NCBI RefSeq assembly: GCF_028369105.1
Contig: NZ_JAQNDO010000001.1
Location: 4,680,501-4,744,500, forward strand
Origin: Polyangium mundeleinium
Lineage (GTDB): Bacteria; Myxococcota_A; Polyangia; Polyangiales; Polyangiaceae
DNA: 64,000 nucleotides
Direction: 5' to 3'
Shown here: piece by piece, positions 54,201 to 63,117 of the stretch
Position numbering within the stretch: the stretch's first letter is position 1
Layout of the letters: the number at the start of each line of letters is the position of its first letter
Translations under genes and position numbers: made by a program
The notes under the pieces: generated by a model
Seen by the model: the letters and a program-made list of their open reading frames with translations, nothing else
Told to the model about the DNA's origin: nothing
The model's database searches: none

Positions 54201-55084
54201 AGGCCGAGGTTCGAGCGCGTGCGGTTGAAGAAGTTGGTCTCCGGGTTCAGCGCGTTCGAGAGCGGCGGCGCGGCGCCGAACGAGAACGAGTCGCCGGTGA
54301 GCGTCGTGTCACCCTCGAAGGCGACGACGCCGAGCCGGGCGTTCGCGAAGGCCGGAGGGACGAGGAAGCCCGAGAGCGTCACGTTCTGCGGCGCGCCGTT
54401 GGCCACGATGTCGAGCCCGTCGAAGATCGCCAGGTTGCGCGGCGGATCCGATGCGCGCTCGTAGAGCACGATCATGTACCAGCCCGCGAACGTGGTTTCG
54501 TCGTCCGTCCCTTGGCCGACCGGGTTCTCGACGTCTACGCCCGAGACGCGGTATGCGCCCGAGCCTTGCTGCTGCACGATCGTCGTGATGTTGGCGACAC
54601 TCTGGTAGGCGTTGTGCGTCGACGTCGTGTAGCTCTGGATCGACGTCAGGTTTTCGCTGAAGCCGTTCGGCCTGTCGATCGTAGCCGTGGTGTCAGCGCC
54701 CGAGGAGCTGCGCGTCGCGCCCCAGTAGAGGTACGCGTGCGTAACCGTCGCACCTGCTGGGATCGTGAGGATCGCGGTGCTCCGCGCGTTCGCGACCGTG
54801 ATGCCCGTGTTCGTCTGGGCCTGTCCGGCGCCCGGCTCCTCCGAGCGCCACAGGATGTCGACGCCGCTGTCGGTCGTCGCGTCGGCGCCGCACGTCCCGA
54901 CGGTGCCGACCACCGGTGCGGGGGGGCTCCCTGCGCAGTCGTAGCCGAGCGTGTTGCCGATGAGGAGGAAGTCGCCCCTCTGATCGACCTGCACGCGCAG
55001 GTTCTGCGCGGCAGCAGCGTCGCGAGCGCAGATCCCGAGCGCCGTCACGCTCGCGAGCCCCGCCAAAAGCCAATGTCGTCTCAT
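51230..55084 (-). CDS. Large repeat surface protein (DUF11, MopE-like and TSP3 repeats, MYXO-CTERM-like end), AgmC-like candidate
   Basis: 1,284 residues from ATG 55084-55082, with AAGGGA 9 nt upstream. Signal peptide [20 protein letters not shown]. Order: an N-terminal beta domain with [15 protein letters not shown]; a DUF11-like adhesin domain at about 370-500 ([20 protein letters not shown]); three MopE-type motifs at about 568-703 ([17 protein letters not shown]); about four copies of a 134-residue block of calcium-binding thrombospondin type 3 repeats ([19 protein letters not shown]); and a C-terminal [20 protein letters not shown] with Arg end, MYXO-CTERM-like. Likely a surface-displayed calcium-binding adhesin. 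Similar proteins are annotated AgmC in other myxobacteria, as I recall, so a motility link is possible but unproven. Confidence 0.85.
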   Translation of the reverse strand: MRRHWLLAGLASVTALGICARDAAAAQNLRVQVDQRGDFLLIGNTLGYDCAGSPPAPVVGTVGTCGADATTDSGVDILWRSEEPGAGQAQTNTGITVANARSTAILTIPAGATVTHAYLYWGATRSSSGADTTATIDRPNGFSENLTSIQSYTTSTHNAYQSVANITTIVQQQGSGAYRVSGVDVENPVGQGTDDETTFAGWYMIVLYERASDPPRNLAIFDGLDIVANGAPQNVTLSGFLVPPAFANARLGVVAFEGDTTLTGDSFSFGAAPPLSNALNPETNFFNRTRSNLGLPVTVAGDLPQLTGTAGSLSGMDMDIVDITSKLSAGQKSAPIAATSTQEQYWLAGFVTSIPTYKPDFSTSVKTAVDVNGGALLVGDTVEYTIAVTNTGNDTAINTVLKDPLPMGVTYVPGSIEVVSGPNTGAKTDALADDQGEYDAGTNTVFIRIGTGANAMNGGTMLVNDTTTVKFRVTVNPDATGTILNQAIITAAGQTGASAEDTPTDGNGPSPNEPPTPIYIDQCASDANCMAPTPACNVAGTPNTCVQCVTDTHCGGATPSCDVATNTCVCVPTGAEICDGLDNDCNDTIDDGFNVGMACSAGEGACMTSGVFACLPNGTSACNAFPDEPGTETCNNIDDNCDGTVDDGFNVGMACSAGVGACMASGVLACNAMGVSACNAVPGMPGPEVCGDGIDNNCDGVTDVGCQDSDGDGLPDDVENQAGTDPNDADSDDDGVPDGEEPDWNVDTDGDGLINALDPDSDDDGLFDGTELGKDCTNPATDPDAQSCRPDADPSTTTDPLDPDTDNGGVSDGDEDTNLNGKIDAGERDPNDPADDSNAPTDSDGDGLSDDLEEQIGTNPNDADSDDDGVLDGQEPNPSADTDGDGLINALDPDSDNDGLFDGTEMGKDCSNPATDTSKGKCIADEDPSTTTSPLDADTDNGGVIDGSEDVNRNGKVDPGEIDPNNGSDDSTKLDNDSDGLTDDYENEIGTNPDDADSDDDGVIDGEEPNPTDDTDGDGIINALDPDSDGDGLKDGTEMGKNCSNPATDASKGNCVPDGDNGATTTSPVNADTDGGGVSDGDEDTDKDGVIDPNERDPNDPQDDNVVPPTDSDNDGLTDDEEAELGTDPNDADSDDDGVPDGQEPKPGEDTDGDGKINALDPDSDNDGLFDGTELGLGCSNPATDAAAETCIPDADMGKTKTDPLDADTDNGGLKDGEEDKNKNGVVDAGESDPLDPADDAVDGTILTGHGLCAARPGSDATPGVGFLLALAAGTALIRRRRRG
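51590..52830 (-). repeat. Four tandem ~400-bp coding repeats in surface protein gene
   Basis: The same 20-odd-base string (starting CTGTCCGGATCGAGCGC on the plus strand) recurs near 51594, 52004, 52398 and 52805, a period of 394-410 bp or about 134 residues. The high nucleotide identity suggests recent duplication or ongoing recombination. Confidence 0.8.
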
Positions 55085-55316
55085 GTTCGATGTCCCTTGT
55101 CGCAGTCCATTCGGTGTCCCAACGGAATGCTCGGCGGTCCGAACGACCGCCGTCTCGTGAGGTGGCGCGGCTTCCGAAGCCGGAGCGCCAAGCAGATCTC
55201 GGCCCACACCTCGCGGGAGCGAACCGAGGCCGTGAAGACGGGGTCGCGGAGGCCCTTGCGAGCCTCCGGACCGCGGGTGATACGGAGCGCCCGCTTTCGC
55301 GGACGCCCCGCTCGCG

Positions 55317-57401
55317 TCACTTCTTGGTGGGAGCCGGCGCAGCCTTCTTCGGGGCGGCAGGCGCGGGAGCCGCGCCCTTCGGGGCCGCAGGCGCGGGAGC
55401 AGCGCCCTTCGGCGCGGCAGGCGCGGGAGCCGCGCCCTTCGGGGCCGCAGGCGCGGCGCCCTTCGGAGCAGCACCCTTCGGCGCGGCGGGCGGCGGCGCG
55501 GGCGGCGCGACGTTCTCGTACTTCTTGATCGAGCCGTCCTTCATCTTCTTCTCGAGGATGACGAACTGCACGCGGCGGTTCGCCTGGCGGCCCTCTTCCG
55601 TCGCGTTGTCGGCCGCCGGACGATCCGGGCCGTAGCCCATCGTCGCGAGGCGATCCGCGCTCACGCCGCGCTTGGCGAGCGCGGCCTTCACCGCGTCAGC
55701 GCGCGCCTGCGAGAGCTTCGTGTTGAGCTGCTTCGAGCCGCGGCTGTCGGTGTGGCCCTGCACCTCGACCTTGATGAGCTCCGGATGCTCGTTGAGCACG
55801 GCCGCGACCTCGTCGAGCAGCGTATCGCTGACCTTGCGGATCGTCGCCTTGGCCGTGTCGAACTGCACCTGCTGCAGGATGATGACCTCGGTCTCGGTGA
55901 CGCGAACCGCCTTCGGGCAGCCGTTCTGCTTCGGATCCGGATCGGGCTTGCCCTTCTCGTTCGGGCAGGCGTCCTTGTCGTCGCGGATCGTGTCGCCGTC
56001 GGTGTCGCCGGGGCAGCCGTTCGTCGCCGGATCGCTCGTCTTGATGCCGGGGATGTCCGGGCACGCGTCCTGCGCGTCGTAGACGCCGTCGTTGTCCTTG
56101 TCCGGCGGGCAGCCGTTCTTCTTCGGATCCGGATCGGCCACGCCGGGCACGTCGATGCAGGCGTCCTGCACGTCGAGGATGCCGTCCTTGTCCTTGTCGG
56201 GCGGGCAGCCGTTCTTCGCGGGATCCGGATCGGCCACGCCCTTCACATCCGGGCAGGCGTCCTTGTCGTCGTAGATGCCGTCGTCGTCGCTGTCCGGCGG
56301 GCAGCCGTTCTTCTTCGGATCCGCGTTCGCCACGCCCTTCAGGTCCGGGCAGGCGTCCTGCACGTCGAGGATCGTGTCGTCGTCGCGATCCGACGGGCAG
56401 CCGTTCTTCTTCGGGTCGGAGTGCTTGACGCCCTTCACGTCGACGCAGGCGTCCTCCTTGTCGACGATGCCGTCCTGGTCCGTGTCCTTCGCCGTCCACT
56501 TCGGCGTGTACGCGAGCGAGCCGACGACGCGGAAGTCCGGCGTACCGATGCCGGAGGCGAGGCCGGGGCCGGCGGCGACGCCTGCCTCGAAGTTGTCCGC
56601 GAAGCGGTACTTCGCGCCGACGAGCGCCTCGGCGTTGAGGCTCTGCCGCGTCGTCTCGCGCATCGAGGCGACGACGTTGAACTCGGGGCCGATCTGGAAG
56701 TTTCGCTCCTCGCCGAGCAGGAAGCCGATACCGCCGCCCGCCACGAACGTCGTGCCGAGCAGGACGTTGCCGAAGTAGTTCTGGTCGGGGCGAATCTCCG
56801 GGCCGATCGCGGCCGAGTACACGAACCGGTCGTGCTTGCCGCCGATGATCACCTGCGGGAGGCCGCGGACGCTGTTGTCCGTCACGAACGTGCCCGTGCC
56901 CGTGGGCACCCAGACGTAGCCGCCGATGGCGAGCTGGAAGAGGCTGTCGTAGTCGCCGAGCACGCGCAGGCGGAGGCCGAGGCGCAGGTCGCCGAAATCG
57001 GCGCCGCTCGGCGAGCTGATGCCGAGCGTGTTGGTGGGGTTCTCGCCGCTTTGGTAGAGCGCGACGGGGACGTCGACGTTGACGAGCAGCCGTTCGAAGA
57101 GCGCGAACGACCCGTTGAGGTGCAAATAGAGCTGGTTGCTCACGACCGAGCCGAGCGACTCGTCGTCGCTTCGGCGGCGCAGCACGAGGGGGTTGTGCGC
57201 GTAGTCGACGATGAGCGCGGCGTGCGGCGTGAGCTCCCCGTTCACGAAGGGCGACTGGACGCCGAAGAGCCGATCACCGGCCGCAGAGGGGTAGAACCGG
57301 TTGATGGCGAGATCGTCCGCACTTGCCGGCGCGGCGATGCCCGCGATCGACCCCAGCGCCGCCGCGCAGAGCAGCCACCTATATCCCTTGGAAGTTCGCA
57401 T
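55317..57401 (-). CDS. OmpA-family protein with N-terminal barrel, TSP3 repeats and OmpA peptidoglycan-binding domain
   Basis: 694 residues from ATG 57401-57399, with GAGAGGTC 9 nt upstream. Signal peptide [20 protein letters not shown]. Residues about 25-300 are a membrane beta-barrel; about 305-495 carry six thrombospondin type 3 repeats ([20 protein letters not shown] style, each with a paired CPxD...NGCP); about 500-620 are the OmpA-like domain ([43 protein letters not shown]) that binds peptidoglycan; the tail is a 60-residue Ala/Pro/Lys repeat. It probably tethers the outer membrane to the cell wall. Followed 232 nt later on the same strand by the large TSP3 surface protein. Confidence 0.93.
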   Translation of the reverse strand: MRTSKGYRWLLCAAALGSIAGIAAPASADDLAINRFYPSAAGDRLFGVQSPFVNGELTPHAALIVDYAHNPLVLRRRSDDESLGSVVSNQLYLHLNGSFALFERLLVNVDVPVALYQSGENPTNTLGISSPSGADFGDLRLGLRLRVLGDYDSLFQLAIGGYVWVPTGTGTFVTDNSVRGLPQVIIGGKHDRFVYSAAIGPEIRPDQNYFGNVLLGTTFVAGGGIGFLLGEERNFQIGPEFNVVASMRETTRQSLNAEALVGAKYRFADNFEAGVAAGPGLASGIGTPDFRVVGSLAYTPKWTAKDTDQDGIVDKEDACVDVKGVKHSDPKKNGCPSDRDDDTILDVQDACPDLKGVANADPKKNGCPPDSDDDGIYDDKDACPDVKGVADPDPAKNGCPPDKDKDGILDVQDACIDVPGVADPDPKKNGCPPDKDNDGVYDAQDACPDIPGIKTSDPATNGCPGDTDGDTIRDDKDACPNEKGKPDPDPKQNGCPKAVRVTETEVIILQQVQFDTAKATIRKVSDTLLDEVAAVLNEHPELIKVEVQGHTDSRGSKQLNTKLSQARADAVKAALAKRGVSADRLATMGYGPDRPAADNATEEGRQANRRVQFVILEKKMKDGSIKKYENVAPPAPPPAAPKGAAPKGAAPAAPKGAAPAPAAPKGAAPAPAAPKGAAPAPAAPKKAAPAPTKK
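55351..55460 (-). repeat. 30-bp tandem repeat encoding Ala/Pro/Lys tail
   Basis: Near-identical 30-bp units begin at 55351, 55381 and 55411, with partial copies on both sides; GCGCGGGAGC recurs at 55361, 55391 and 55421. They encode [10 protein letters not shown] units at the end of the OmpA-family protein. Confidence 0.85.
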
Positions 57402-57828
57402 CGCGTGATTGACCTCTCGAATTTTCGTGTCGGAGTCCGCCAAAGGAAGGCTCGACGGAAGACGTCGCCCTGGAGTGACCCGAGGATGTCCACCGCGTCG
57501 CTCGTGTGTCTCGGCGGCAGCGGACACGGACCTACCTATACACGGACTGTGCCGGCGACGGACCACAAACGATCGGCCGAAATCACGTTCTTCGCTCGTT
57601 CCAGTGAGGATCGTCGTCCGCATCTTCGGGCCTCAACTGAGGTCTCGGGTCCTCGGATCCGGCCGCGCCACACCCCGCTGCGGCATGCGCCGTTACGCAA
57701 CGATCCGAAACCAGACGTGTTTTCATTCGACGTCCTGGTGTTTGGCCCGACCACCTGCCGGGCGTCCTCGCCGCACGTGCTCTACACGGGATCGTTGACA
57801 GCGGAATCGGCCCGGCGACGATGCGTCT
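57402..57828. other. Divergent intergenic region between OmpA-family gene and small lipoprotein gene
   Basis: 427 nt with no convincing gene. A TATAGG at 57535-57540 (minus) is a possible -10 for the OmpA-family gene without a clear -35. On the plus strand TTGACA (57796-57801) lies just before the small lipoprotein. A short palindrome CCTCAACTGAGG is at 57633-57644. Confidence 0.45.
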
Positions 57829-58116
57829 GTGTTTCTCCCGCTCCTTCGCGCGCCGGCCGCGGCTCTGGTCCTCGGTGCTCTCGCCACGGCCCCCTTTCAA
57901 TGCGCGCGGGATCCCGACCCCGAGAAGGCCCTGGAAGAGCCTCCCGAGGACGCGCTGTATCAGCTCGCCGAGCAGTTCCGGGAGCGGGGCGACAAGGAGG
58001 CGCGCATCACCACGCTGCGCTTCCTCGCCACCCGTTACCCGTCGAGCCGCCACGCCGAACGCGCGCGTCAGGAGCTCGCCGAGCTCGGATCTCCCGTCCC
58101 TGCTCCCTCCCCCTGA
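57829..58116 (+). CDS. Small lipoprotein-like protein with TPR-type helices
   Basis: 95 residues from GTG 57829; no ribosome site is seen, and a TTGACA at 57796 suggests a very short leader. N-terminal hydrophobic signal LLRAPAAALVLGALATAPFQ ending in QC, a possible though atypical lipobox. The remainder has a helix pair typical of TPR/BamD-like units (ALYQLAEQFRERGDKEARIT, LRFLATRYPSSRHAERARQE). Located 73 nt before ileS on the same strand. Function unknown; envelope localisation is predicted. Confidence 0.62.
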   Translation: MFLPLLRAPAAALVLGALATAPFQCARDPDPEKALEEPPEDALYQLAEQFRERGDKEARITTLRFLATRYPSSRHAERARQELAELGSPVPAPSP

Positions 58117-58189
58117 ATAGGCCTGGAAACATGGGAAGCGGGCGCGCTCGACGCCCTCCCCGGGCGAAACGTGCTAAGCGCTGCCGACC

Positions 58190-61100
58190 ATGTCAGGCCG
58201 CGAATCTTCCCGGAAAAACCTCTTCAAGACCGTAAGGCCCGAGCTCGATTTCCCGAGGGACGAGGCCGAGATCCTCGCGTTCTGGAAGAGGGAGGGCATC
58301 TTCCAGAAGACGCTCTCGGCCGAGACGCGCGCCACGGGCCCTTCGAAGGGCACGTTCGTTTTCTACGAAGGTCCTCCCACGGCGAACGGCATGCCGCACA
58401 ACGGCCACGTGCTCACGCGCGCCGTGAAGGACGTGTTCCCTCGGTACAAGACGATGCGCGGCTACGACGTGCCCCGCAAAGCGGGCTGGGACACGCACGG
58501 CCTGCCGGTCGAGGTCGAGGTCGAGAAAGAGCTCCGCATCCACGGCAAGGCGGACATCGAGAAGTACGGCGTCGAGCCCTTCGTGGCCCGCTGCATCGAG
58601 AGCGTGTTCCGCTACACGGACGCGTGGGAGAAGCTGACGGACAAGATCGGCTTCTGGGTCGACCTGCCCGACGCGTACGTCACGTACCACCGGAGCTACG
58701 TGGAGAGCGTCTGGTGGGCGCTCGCGAAGCTCTACGAGAAGGGCCTGCTCTACCAGGGCCACAAGGTCGTCTGGTGGTGGGCGCAGGGCGGGACGGCGCT
58801 CTCCAGCGCCGAGGTCGGTCAGGGCTACAAAACCGTCGACGATCCCAGCGTTTTTGTGGCGTTCCCGTTCGTCGACGACCCGTCCACGTCGCTCTGCGTC
58901 TGGACGACGACCCCGTGGACCTTGCCCTCGAACATGTACGCCGCGGTGCGCGCGGACTTCGACTATGTGGTCGTCGACGCGGGCGATCGGAAGCTCGTCG
59001 TGGCCGCGGGCCTGCGTGAGGCGCTCGCGAAGAAGCTCGGCAAGGACCTGCCAGTTCTTTCGACCACCAAGGGATCGGCGCTCGTCGGCAAGAAATACGT
59101 ACCGCCGTTTGGCCTCTACGCGGCTGAAGCATCGGCGTACGAGGCCGTGCACGCGGTCGTCGCGGCGGATTTCGTCACGCTCGACGCGGGCACGGGCATC
59201 GTCCACGTCGCGCCCGCGTTCGGCGAGGACGACTACGGCGCCCACCGGCAGCTCCTCGCGGCGGGCAAGACGCCGAAGGATCCGTTCTGCGCCGTGAAGC
59301 CCGACGGCACGTTCGTCGACGAGATGGGCAAGTACGCGGGCCGCTGGGTGAAGGACGCCGACAAGGACCTGCAGAAGGACCTCGCGCAGGCGGGCAAGCT
59401 CGTGCACGCGGAGCAGTATCGCCACGAGTACCCGTTCTGCTGGCGCGCGGACGATGACCCGCTCATCCAGTACGCCCGTCCGGCCTGGTACATCCGCACG
59501 ACCGCGCTGATCCACAAGGCGATCGAGAACAACCAGACGGTCAACTGGCTGCCCGAGCACATCAAGACGGGCCGGTTTGGCGACTTTTTGGCGAACAACG
59601 TCGACTGGGCGCTCTCGCGCGAGCGCTACTGGGGCACGCCGCTGCCGATCTGGGTGAACGACCAGACGGGCGCGATGGAGGCGATCGATTCGGTGAACAC
59701 GCTGCGCGCGCGGCCTGGCAACAACGTCGCCGAGGTCGAGCGTGAGCTCGCGGGCGCGCACCCGAAGACGGCCGAGCACCTGCTCGTGCACAAGCCCTGG
59801 ATCGACAAGATCACCTACCAGAAGCCCGGCGAGCCCGGCACGTACCGGCGCGTCTCCGAGGTCATCGACTGCTGGTTCGACTCGGGCGCGATGCCCTTCG
59901 CGCAGTGGGGATTTCCGCACGCGGCAGGGTCGAAGGAGAAGTTCGATCGCGCCTTCCCGGCCGACTTCATCAGCGAGGCGATCGATCAGACCCGCGGCTG
60001 GTTCTACTCGCTGCTCATGATCTCGACGCTCGTCTTCGACGAGGAGACGCAGAAGTCCCTCGGCCTCTCGCGCGTCCGCAGCTACCCGCACCCGTACCAG
60101 ACCTGCGTGGTGCTCGGGCACGTCGGCGATCGCGAGGGCAAGAAGGAGAGCAAGTCGAAGGGCAACTACACGCCGCCCGAGGTCATCCTCGAGCGCGTCC
60201 GCATGGAGTTTGCCGTCTGCTCGGACGTGCAGGATCCGCTGAAGGATCAGCCCGTGCAGAAGGGGGTCGCCCGCATCGCCCGCGAGGACTACGAGGGCCT
60301 CGATCTCCAGGGCGACAGCGCCAAGGTCAAACTCTACCGCGCGGATCGACCGAACGAGGCGCTCGAGATCACGCTCCGGCCGACGTCGGGCATGGGCAAG
60401 TTCCCGCGCCGCGTCATCGTAATGCACACGTCGGACATCGAGGCCCTCGGCCTCGCGCCCGCGCCTGAGCCGCTCCGCGTCATGCCGAACGACGTGCCGC
60501 GCCTCGCCCAGAACCTCCGCGTCTTCGTCGAGGATCCTTCGACGCCCGCGCCCGGTGCCGACGCGTTCCGCTGGTTCTTCTACGCGTCCTCGCCCCCGTG
60601 GACGAACACGCGTCACTCGCTGACGAACGTGCGCGCGGTCCAGAAGGAGTACGCGATCAAGATCCGGAACGTGTGGTCGTTCTTCGCGATCTACGCGAAC
60701 ATCGACGCCTTCGATCCGGCCCGCGGAAACCCGGACGCCCGCGGTGTCTCGCCCGCGGATCTCGCGAAGAGCGAGGGCTACCGGCCGGCACGCGAGCGCA
60801 GCTTGCTCGATCGGTGGCTGCTCTCCGAGCTCGCCCTCACGACGCGCGAGGTCACGCAGCACCTCGACAACTACCGCCTGTACGAGGCGGCGCAGCGGCT
60901 CGTCGACTTCGTGGACGCGCTCTCGAACTGGTACGTCCGGCGGAGCCGCGCGCGCTTCTGGTCGCCCGCGGAGAACGTCTCGGCCGAGGCCCTCGCCGAC
61001 AAGCGCGACGCGTACTTCACGTTGTACGAGGCGCTCGTGGTCATCGCGCACCTCACGGCCCCGTTCACGCCCTTCCTCGCCGAGGAGCTCTACCAGACCC

Positions 61101-61942
61101 TCGTCCGTGGCCCCTGGGCGAGCTCGCAACCCGAGAGCGTGCACCTCGCGAGTTACCCCGCGCCCGACCTCGCCGCGATCGACGAGAGCCTCGCCGCCGA
61201 GATGCGCGCCGTCCGCGAGCTCGTGAGCCTCGGCCTCCAGGTCCGCACGCTGAACAAGCTGAAGGTCCGCCAGCCCCTCGCGCGCGCCGACGTCATCGTC
61301 TCGAACCAGGCCATGCGCCGCGCGCTCGCGCAACACGAGGCGCTCATCGCCGAGGAGCTCAACGTCAAGGAAGTGCGCTTCCTCGAACCGGGGCAGGAGG
61401 GCGAGGCCGTTCGGTACGTGCTCAAACCGAACTTCCGCGCCCTCGGGCCGAAGCTCGGCAAGAAGGTGCAGCTCGCCAAGCAGGTCCTCGCCAAGGCCAA
61501 TGCCGCCGAGCTACGCACCGAGCTCGTGACGCGCGGCGCGATCGAGCTCGACCTCGACGGCGAGAAGGTCTCGCTCGGGCCCGAGGAGATCGAGGTCGTC
61601 GTGGAGGCCGGCAAGGACTTCGCCGCGGCCGGCGGCAAGGCGGGCGTCGTCGTGATCCACACGGCGCTCACCGACGCACTGCGCGACGAGGGCCTCTCTC
61701 GCGAGATCCTCTCGCGCGTGCAGGGCCTGCGCAAGGACCTCTCCCTCGGCTTCACCGACCGCATCGCGCTCGCGGTCGAGGGCAGCGAGCGCGTCCTGCG
61801 CGTCACGCTCGCGGCCCAGGACGAGATCGCCCGCGAAGCGCTCGTCCGCTCGTTCGAGATCGGAGCCTCCACGTTCAGCGGCGAACGTCGCGAGCTCAAC
61901 GTCGACGGCGAGGCGCTCGTCCTGACGATCGCGCGGGCCTGA
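58190..61942 (+). CDS. ileS: Isoleucyl-tRNA synthetase
   Basis: 1,250 residues from ATG 58190. Charges tRNA-Ile with isoleucine in the cytoplasm. Class I signatures: HNGH at 70-73 within PPTANGMPHNGH (HIGH motif) and KESKSKGNYTPPE (KMSKS motif with Met replaced by Glu). The CP1 editing domain is present (TTPWTLPSNMY, YKTVDDPS, PAFGEDDYG). About 100 residues are inserted between the KMSKS loop and GADAFRWFFYASSPPWTNTR, which normally follow closely. The C-terminal 200 residues correspond to the DUF5915-type extension rather than a zinc-binding tail, typical of the longer, eukaryote-like IleS class. No T-box leader is visible. Confidence 0.97.
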   Translation: MSGRESSRKNLFKTVRPELDFPRDEAEILAFWKREGIFQKTLSAETRATGPSKGTFVFYEGPPTANGMPHNGHVLTRAVKDVFPRYKTMRGYDVPRKAGWDTHGLPVEVEVEKELRIHGKADIEKYGVEPFVARCIESVFRYTDAWEKLTDKIGFWVDLPDAYVTYHRSYVESVWWALAKLYEKGLLYQGHKVVWWWAQGGTALSSAEVGQGYKTVDDPSVFVAFPFVDDPSTSLCVWTTTPWTLPSNMYAAVRADFDYVVVDAGDRKLVVAAGLREALAKKLGKDLPVLSTTKGSALVGKKYVPPFGLYAAEASAYEAVHAVVAADFVTLDAGTGIVHVAPAFGEDDYGAHRQLLAAGKTPKDPFCAVKPDGTFVDEMGKYAGRWVKDADKDLQKDLAQAGKLVHAEQYRHEYPFCWRADDDPLIQYARPAWYIRTTALIHKAIENNQTVNWLPEHIKTGRFGDFLANNVDWALSRERYWGTPLPIWVNDQTGAMEAIDSVNTLRARPGNNVAEVERELAGAHPKTAEHLLVHKPWIDKITYQKPGEPGTYRRVSEVIDCWFDSGAMPFAQWGFPHAAGSKEKFDRAFPADFISEAIDQTRGWFYSLLMISTLVFDEETQKSLGLSRVRSYPHPYQTCVVLGHVGDREGKKESKSKGNYTPPEVILERVRMEFAVCSDVQDPLKDQPVQKGVARIAREDYEGLDLQGDSAKVKLYRADRPNEALEITLRPTSGMGKFPRRVIVMHTSDIEALGLAPAPEPLRVMPNDVPRLAQNLRVFVEDPSTPAPGADAFRWFFYASSPPWTNTRHSLTNVRAVQKEYAIKIRNVWSFFAIYANIDAFDPARGNPDARGVSPADLAKSEGYRPARERSLLDRWLLSELALTTREVTQHLDNYRLYEAAQRLVDFVDALSNWYVRRSRARFWSPAENVSAEALADKRDAYFTLYEALVVIAHLTAPFTPFLAEELYQTLVRGPWASSQPESVHLASYPAPDLAAIDESLAAEMRAVRELVSLGLQVRTLNKLKVRQPLARADVIVSNQAMRRALAQHEALIAEELNVKEVRFLEPGQEGEAVRYVLKPNFRALGPKLGKKVQLAKQVLAKANAAELRTELVTRGAIELDLDGEKVSLGPEEIEVVVEAGKDFAAAGGKAGVVVIHTALTDALRDEGLSREILSRVQGLRKDLSLGFTDRIALAVEGSERVLRVTLAAQDEIAREALVRSFEIGASTFSGERRELNVDGEALVLTIARA

Positions 61943-61951
61943 ACATCCCCG

Positions 61952-61996
61952 AAAAAAGCCCCACGAAGCGGGCCGCCGCGGCTCGCCTCGTGGGGC
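61952..61996 (-). terminator. Intrinsic terminator for the small KGG-like protein gene
   Basis: GCCCCACGA (61958-61966) pairs with TCGTGGGGC (61988-61996); inner GC pairs extend the stem, and six Ts follow on the minus strand (61952-61957). Located 26 nt past the stop of the small gene. It may also stop ileS readthrough, although no U-run follows on the plus strand. Confidence 0.85.
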
Positions 61997-62021
61997 GTGG
62001 GGAGGTTCCCGACAAACTCTC

Positions 62022-62216
62022 TCAGCGGTTCTGGTTTCCTCGGCCGCCCTGCGGCTGGTTCCCGCCGGCCGCCTCTCCGCCCTGCTCGCCCTCGGCCTGC
62101 TTGCCCTCCTCGACGAGCTCGCGCACGCGCTGACCGCCCATCCGGCCGGCTTCCTCCACGGTCATCGAGCCTTTCTCCTCGGTGCCCTGGTTCCCCTGGT
62201 TCTTGTTCTGTGCCAT
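62022..62216 (-). CDS. Small hydrophilic KGG-motif-like stress protein
   Basis: 64 residues from ATG 62216-62214, with a very strong GGAGGAGGG 6 nt upstream; an upstream in-frame ATG at 62270 would skip this site. Entirely hydrophilic, Gly/Gln/Glu-rich and without Cys (MAQNKNQGNQGTEEKGSMTV, EEAGRMGGQRVRELVEEGK). The EEAGRMGG...EEGK stretch resembles KGG/Em-type stress repeats found in desiccation- or starvation-related proteins. Strong ribosome site and own terminator imply high expression. The role is inferred from composition. Confidence 0.75.
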   Translation of the reverse strand: MAQNKNQGNQGTEEKGSMTVEEAGRMGGQRVRELVEEGKQAEGEQGGEAAGGNQPQGGRGNQNR

Positions 62217-62366
62217 GACGAACCCTCCTCCTGGGGGACGAGCACCGGGGAAAAACCCCGCCGGCCGCATCGCCGCTCCCTCCCATCACGTGGGGCCAAG
62301 CAGGTCCTCGTCGAGGGGGCCGCTGTAAATTTGGTTTGTCCGAGTACCTATGGCCGCGCCGGCTCG

Positions 62367-63089
62367 TCACGCCTTCGTTTCGGGCAAATAACGCGTGCGA
62401 TTTCGCTCGAACTCGTCCTGCGCCTCGGCGAAGTCGTCGCTGCGCCCGATGTCGAGCCAGTGCCCGCGGAACGGGTGCGTCTGGATGGGCACGCGCGCCG
62501 CGAGCAGCGCGTGCATGAGCTGATCGAAGCCAAACGGCACGCCCTCGGGCACGAACCGGAGGAGCGTCTCGCGGCTCATCGCGTAGATGCCCATGCTCAC
62601 CCAGAACGAGTACGTCGGTTTTTCCCGGAACCCGGTCACGGAGCCCTCGGGGTCGAGCTCGAGCACGCCGAGATCGATCTTCGTGGCGCGCTCGAACACG
62701 CAGACCGTGAGCGGCGCGTTCGCCTCGGCGCTCGTCCGCGCGAGCTTGGCGAAGTCGAGGTCGGAGAGGATGTCGCCGTTCATCACGAGGAACCGCTCCG
62801 GCAGCTCGTGCGCGATCGCGCGGAGCGGACCGATCGTACCGAGCGGCTGCTCCTCGCGCCGGTACGAGAGCTCGACGCCGTAACGGCTGCCGTCGCCGAG
62901 CACGGCCTCGATCAGCCCGGCCTGATGGCCCGTGCACAACGTCACGTCCCGCGTCCCGTAATGCGCGAGCTGGCGGAGGAGGATCTCCACGATGGTCTGC
63001 TCGCCGATCGGCATGAGCGGCTTCGGGATGAGCGCCGTGTACGGCTTGAGGCGGCTGCCCTTGCCCCCGGCGAGAACGATGGCCTTCAT
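62367..63089 (-). CDS. Sugar-phosphate nucleotidyltransferase
   Basis: 240 residues from ATG 63089-63087. NDP-sugar pyrophosphorylase fold: LAGGKGSRLKPYTALIPKPL carries the nucleotide-binding GGxGxRLxPxT..xPKP signature, MNGDILSDLDF has the metal-binding Asp, and GFREKPTYSFWVSMGIYAMS is the substrate region followed by WLDIGRSDDF. It activates a hexose-1-phosphate with an NTP. Length matches the short mannose-1-phosphate guanylyltransferase/glucose-1-phosphate transferase group, but the sugar and nucleotide cannot be read from sequence. Separated by 28 nt from the Sel1 lipoprotein gene upstream on the same strand. Confidence 0.92.
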   Translation of the reverse strand: MKAIVLAGGKGSRLKPYTALIPKPLMPIGEQTIVEILLRQLAHYGTRDVTLCTGHQAGLIEAVLGDGSRYGVELSYRREEQPLGTIGPLRAIAHELPERFLVMNGDILSDLDFAKLARTSAEANAPLTVCVFERATKIDLGVLELDPEGSVTGFREKPTYSFWVSMGIYAMSRETLLRFVPEGVPFGFDQLMHALLAARVPIQTHPFRGHWLDIGRSDDFAEAQDEFERNRTRYLPETKA

Positions 63090-63117
63090 CGCCGGCGACC
63101 GTACCACGCGAGGGCGT

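Noticed and set aside
55351-55460. Regular 30-bp repeats as a possible CRISPR array
   Set aside because: Units are contiguous with no spacers and encode an in-frame Ala/Pro/Lys tail.
51335-55528. Plus-strand open frames of 594 and 700 codons opposite the TSP3 surface protein
   Set aside because: Shadow frames with Val/Arg/Ala monotony produced by the Asp/Gly-rich repeats on the other strand.
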